This document shows positions 61,829 to 64,000 of a stretch of DNA of 64,000 nt, one piece after another. Made by a program: the position numbers and the translations under genes. A model generated the notes under the pieces. That model saw only the letters and a list, made by a program, of their open reading frames with translations. It did not search any database and was not told the origin of the DNA. Numbering within the stretch: the stretch's first letter is position 1; the number at the start of each line of letters is the position of its first letter. The stretch is from DATHZQ01 sp035458525 (GTDB lineage Bacteria; Actinomycetota; Acidimicrobiia; Spongiisociales; UBA5794), in contig DATHZQ010000019.1 in the NCBI GenBank assembly GCA_035458525.1, positions 33,445 to 97,444 on the forward strand, given 5' to 3'.

Positions 61829-62326
61829 ATGTACAACAATGTGTGCTTCATCGTCAGCCCCATCGGCGATCGCGACTCGCCGACGCGATTCCGTGCCGAC
61901 GGCGTCTTCCGCGACATCATCGAACCCGCCGTCGCACGAATCGGGCTGAAGCCGCTTCGTGCCGACCACATCGAGCGACCTGGGCTCATCTCGGTCCAGA
62001 TGCTGAATTGCCTCATCCACTGTCCTCTCGTGATCGCCGACGCAACGGGCAACAACCCCAACGTGCTCTATGAGATCGGCGTTCGGCATGCGATCGGGAA
62101 GCCCCTGATCCAGATCGCAGAGGTTGGATCGGAGTTGCCCTTCGACATCGAATCGATTCGGAGGATCGAGTTCGACACCTCGGAGCCCGACAAGTTCGAG
62201 CACGCGATTCGACTCGTGGCCGCACAGGGCAAACTCCTACTGGCCAATCAGTCCGTCGCTAGAGGCCTACCCGGCCGGCTTCTCTCAGATCGAACCGACT
62301 GTATCGATGCGCCGGCGCGCAGTTGA
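61829..62326 (+). CDS. Nucleoside 2-deoxyribosyltransferase/TIR-like domain protein
   Basis: 165 residues. V-C-F-I-V-S-P-I-G-D-R-D-S-P-T-R, then R-A-D-H-I-E-R-P-G-L-I-S, and L-V-I-A-D-A-T-G-N-N-P-N-V-L-Y-E-I-G-V-R-H-A match a family with a nucleoside-deoxyribosyltransferase or TIR-like Rossmann fold. Such domains occur as effectors in nucleotide-based antiphage systems and as stand-alone proteins. Here no sensor, cyclase or other defence gene is adjacent. Divergent from the SelW gene. Confidence 0.7.
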   Translation: MYNNVCFIVSPIGDRDSPTRFRADGVFRDIIEPAVARIGLKPLRADHIERPGLISVQMLNCLIHCPLVIADATGNNPNVLYEIGVRHAIGKPLIQIAEVGSELPFDIESIRRIEFDTSEPDKFEHAIRLVAAQGKLLLANQSVARGLPGRLLSDRTDCIDAPARS

Positions 62327-62393
62327 TGCCCTGAGCCATACCGCCGGTGACGTCGATTGACTCGACTCCGCGGCCCGATACTCCGAGTCGCAC

Positions 62394-63908
62394 CTACTCG
62401 TCCGTGACGCAGCCTTCGCTGGCAGACTTGACCGTACGGATGTAGCGCCCGAGGGTGCCGCGGGTGATCTTCAGAGGCGGGGCCTCCCATGCGGATCGGC
62501 GCCGTGCCAGCTCCTCCCCGGCGACCTCGATCTCGATACGACGGGACTCGGCGTCGACCGAAATGACGTCGCCTGCCTCCACCAGCGCGATGGGGCCCCC
62601 TTCCTGCGCCTCAGGGGTCACGTGACCGACGATGAACCCGTGGGAACCGCCGGAGAACCGGCCGTCGGTCAACAACGCAACCTGATCGCCGAGTCCGGCG
62701 CCCATGATCGCCGACGTCGGGGTGAGCATCTCCGGCATGCCAGGTCCGCCTTTGGGACCCTCGTACCGGATGACGACGACATCTCCCGGTGCGATATCGC
62801 CCTGTTCCAGCGCGGCGAGCATGGCCTCCTCGGAGTCGAACGGTTTGGCGGGCCCACGGAACCGCAGCCCTTCCTTCCCGGTGATCTTGGCGACGGCACC
62901 CTCGGGGGCGAGGCTGCCCCGCAGGATCTGAATGTGGGCGGTCTCCTTGATGGGGTTGTCCCACGACCGAATGATCGCTTGCCCATCGCTGAGGCCGGGA
63001 AGCTCGGCGAGGTTCTCGGCGATCGTCTTTCCGGTCACCGTCATGCAGTCGCCGTGCAGTGCACCCTGCTCCAACAGCAGCTTCATGACCGCGGGCACGC
63101 CGCCCACCTGGTGCAGGTCCTCCATCACGTACTTCCCGCTCGGCTTGAGGTCGGCGAGCAGCGGGGTGCGATCGCTGAGCGCCTGGAAGTCGTCCATGGT
63201 CAAGGGCACGTCGACGGAGCGGGCGATCGCCAGCAGATGGAGGACGGCGTTGGTGGAGCCGCCGAGAACCATCACGACGGCCATGGCGTTCTCGAACGCC
63301 TGGCGAGTCATGATGTCCCGCGGCAGCAGGTTGCGCTCGAGGAGGTGGTGGATGGCGGCCCCGCTGGCAACGCACTCAGCCCGCTTTGCCGGATCGAGCG
63401 CGGGAGTCGATGAGCTGTACGGCAGGCTCATCCCCAGCGCCTCGGTGGCGGACGCCATCGTGTTGGCCGTGTACATGCCGCCGCAAGCTCCCGCGCCGGG
63501 GCATGCGTTCAGAACGATGTCGTCGCGCTGGTCGTCATCGATCCTCCCGGCGATCCACTCTCCGTAGGACTGGAACGCCGACACGATGTCGATCGGGGCG
63601 CCGTCCGTGGTGTGGCCGGCGCGGATCGTGCCGCCGTAGATCATGATGCCGGGGCGGTTGAGCCGGCCCATGGCCATGACGGACCCCGGCATGTTCTTGT
63701 CACAGCCGGGAATCGTGATGACGCCGTCGTACCACTGTGCCCGCATCACCGTCTCGATGGAGTCTGCGATCAGATCACGGGATTGCAGCGAGTAGCTCAT
63801 CCCGTCGGTGCCCATCGACATGCCGTCCGAGACACCGATCGTGTTGAAACGCATCCCGACGAGCCCGGCGTCGTTGACGCCCTCCCGCACTGCAGCCGCG
63901 AGGTCGTT
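62394..63908 (-). CDS. ilvD: Dihydroxy-acid dehydratase IlvD, N-terminus missing
   Basis: About 505 residues are readable. G-C-D-K-N-M-P-G and G-A-C-G-G-M-Y-T-A-N-T-M hold the second and third cluster cysteines, and T-D-G-R-F-S-G-G-S-H-G lies near the C-terminus. Homology runs 5' through N-D-L-A-A-A-V-R-E-G-V-N-D-A-G and stops near 63908, so about 60 N-terminal residues, including the first cluster cysteine (P-C-N), are absent. It converts dihydroxy-acids to 2-keto acids for valine, leucine and isoleucine. Upstream, in another frame, the DNA encodes murE. Confidence 0.92.
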   Translation of the reverse strand, partial: NDLAAAVREGVNDAGLVGMRFNTIGVSDGMSMGTDGMSYSLQSRDLIADSIETVMRAQWYDGVITIPGCDKNMPGSVMAMGRLNRPGIMIYGGTIRAGHTTDGAPIDIVSAFQSYGEWIAGRIDDDQRDDIVLNACPGAGACGGMYTANTMASATEALGMSLPYSSSTPALDPAKRAECVASGAAIHHLLERNLLPRDIMTRQAFENAMAVVMVLGGSTNAVLHLLAIARSVDVPLTMDDFQALSDRTPLLADLKPSGKYVMEDLHQVGGVPAVMKLLLEQGALHGDCMTVTGKTIAENLAELPGLSDGQAIIRSWDNPIKETAHIQILRGSLAPEGAVAKITGKEGLRFRGPAKPFDSEEAMLAALEQGDIAPGDVVVIRYEGPKGGPGMPEMLTPTSAIMGAGLGDQVALLTDGRFSGGSHGFIVGHVTPEAQEGGPIALVEAGDVISVDAESRRIEIEVAGEELARRRSAWEAPPLKITRGTLGRYIRTVKSASEGCVTDE

Positions 63909-63909
63909 G

Positions 63910-64000
63910 CCCTCCGGCGCCGAAAACGACGATCAAACGGCCGAGCGTGTGGGGCCGAAGCGCCCTGAGCGCGGTTTTCAGTGCATCGGGCGTATGGGCG
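63910..64000 (-). pseudogene. murE: MurE fragment fused out of frame upstream of ilvD
   Basis: The last 91 bases on the minus strand read A-H-T-P-D-A-L-K-T-A-L-R-A-L-R-P-H-T-L-G-R-L-I-V-V-F-G-A-G-G. This is the third domain of UDP-N-acetylmuramoyl-tripeptide synthetase MurE. At the point where D-R-D should follow, the sequence becomes ilvD in a different frame. More of murE probably lies beyond the window end. Confidence 0.8.

Overview
This window is GC-rich DNA that looks like an uncultured member of the Actinomycetota, most likely a class such as Acidimicrobiia. The evidence is the dnaK-grpE-dnaJ-hspR order, GTG starts, the DUF1876, DUF805, DUF427 and PadR families, purS-purQ-purL as separate subunits, and many genes with a TANNNT box 6-9 bases before the start codon, the pattern of leaderless transcription. 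No rRNA, tRNA, CRISPR array, prophage or insertion sequence was seen. The taxon is an inference; no strong phylogenetic marker is present.

Layout. 1-6220: 3' end of an aminotransferase, secreted proteins of unknown role, a decayed alpha/beta-hydrolase, a GH13 lipoprotein, a flavin-type oxidoreductase and a kelch lipoprotein. 6240-10169: heat-shock operon dnaK-grpE-dnaJ-hspR; clpB follows at 18114. Both dnaK and clpB carry a degenerate HspR-type (HAIR) operator. 10218-17980: small membrane proteins, a broken mscL, an archease-like gene overlapping an EamA transporter, a lutABC lactate-utilisation operon, two DUF805 genes and an isoprenylcysteine-type methyltransferase. 21013-28804: a PPOX-like protein, DUF1876, a baeRF release-factor relative, a haem membrane protein, a BNR-propeller/MoaD pair, DUF4230, and a PadR-controlled NfeD/stomatin operon. 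29021-35851: two lgt-type genes, an AhpD-like protein, an M20 amidohydrolase, an acyl-CoA ligase, YbaK and a TetR regulator.

35993-51478 is a purine cluster in three blocks: purA-purD-purE-purB, purC-purS-purQ-purL and purF-purM. The blocks are separated by a sulfotransferase, a frameshifted secreted protein, a truncated haemoglobin, gene remnants, a helical protein and a rhomboid protease. Together with the purine nucleoside phosphorylase at 54559 they cover much of de novo IMP/AMP synthesis and salvage; purH, purN, purK and the gua genes are not here. 51823-64000: flavodoxin, an MBL-mobA-dienoyl-CoA isomerase operon, a class III aminotransferase, lnt, an inositol monophosphatase, a LamG surface protein, a selenoprotein of the SelW/Rdx family, an orphan nucleotide-directed effector-like gene and a 5'-truncated ilvD joined to a murE fragment.

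The most notable items are: a SelW-type gene with an in-frame TGA in a Cys-x-x-Sec motif, followed by a hairpin that fits the bacterial SECIS model; the widespread leaderless-promoter signature; a PadR-operon gene fused in frame to NfeD with an internal ribosome site; an Lgt paralogue lacking its conserved Asn residues and an Lnt with Ser in place of the catalytic Cys; and several broken genes plus an out-of-frame murE/ilvD junction, which point to either real decay or residual assembly errors.
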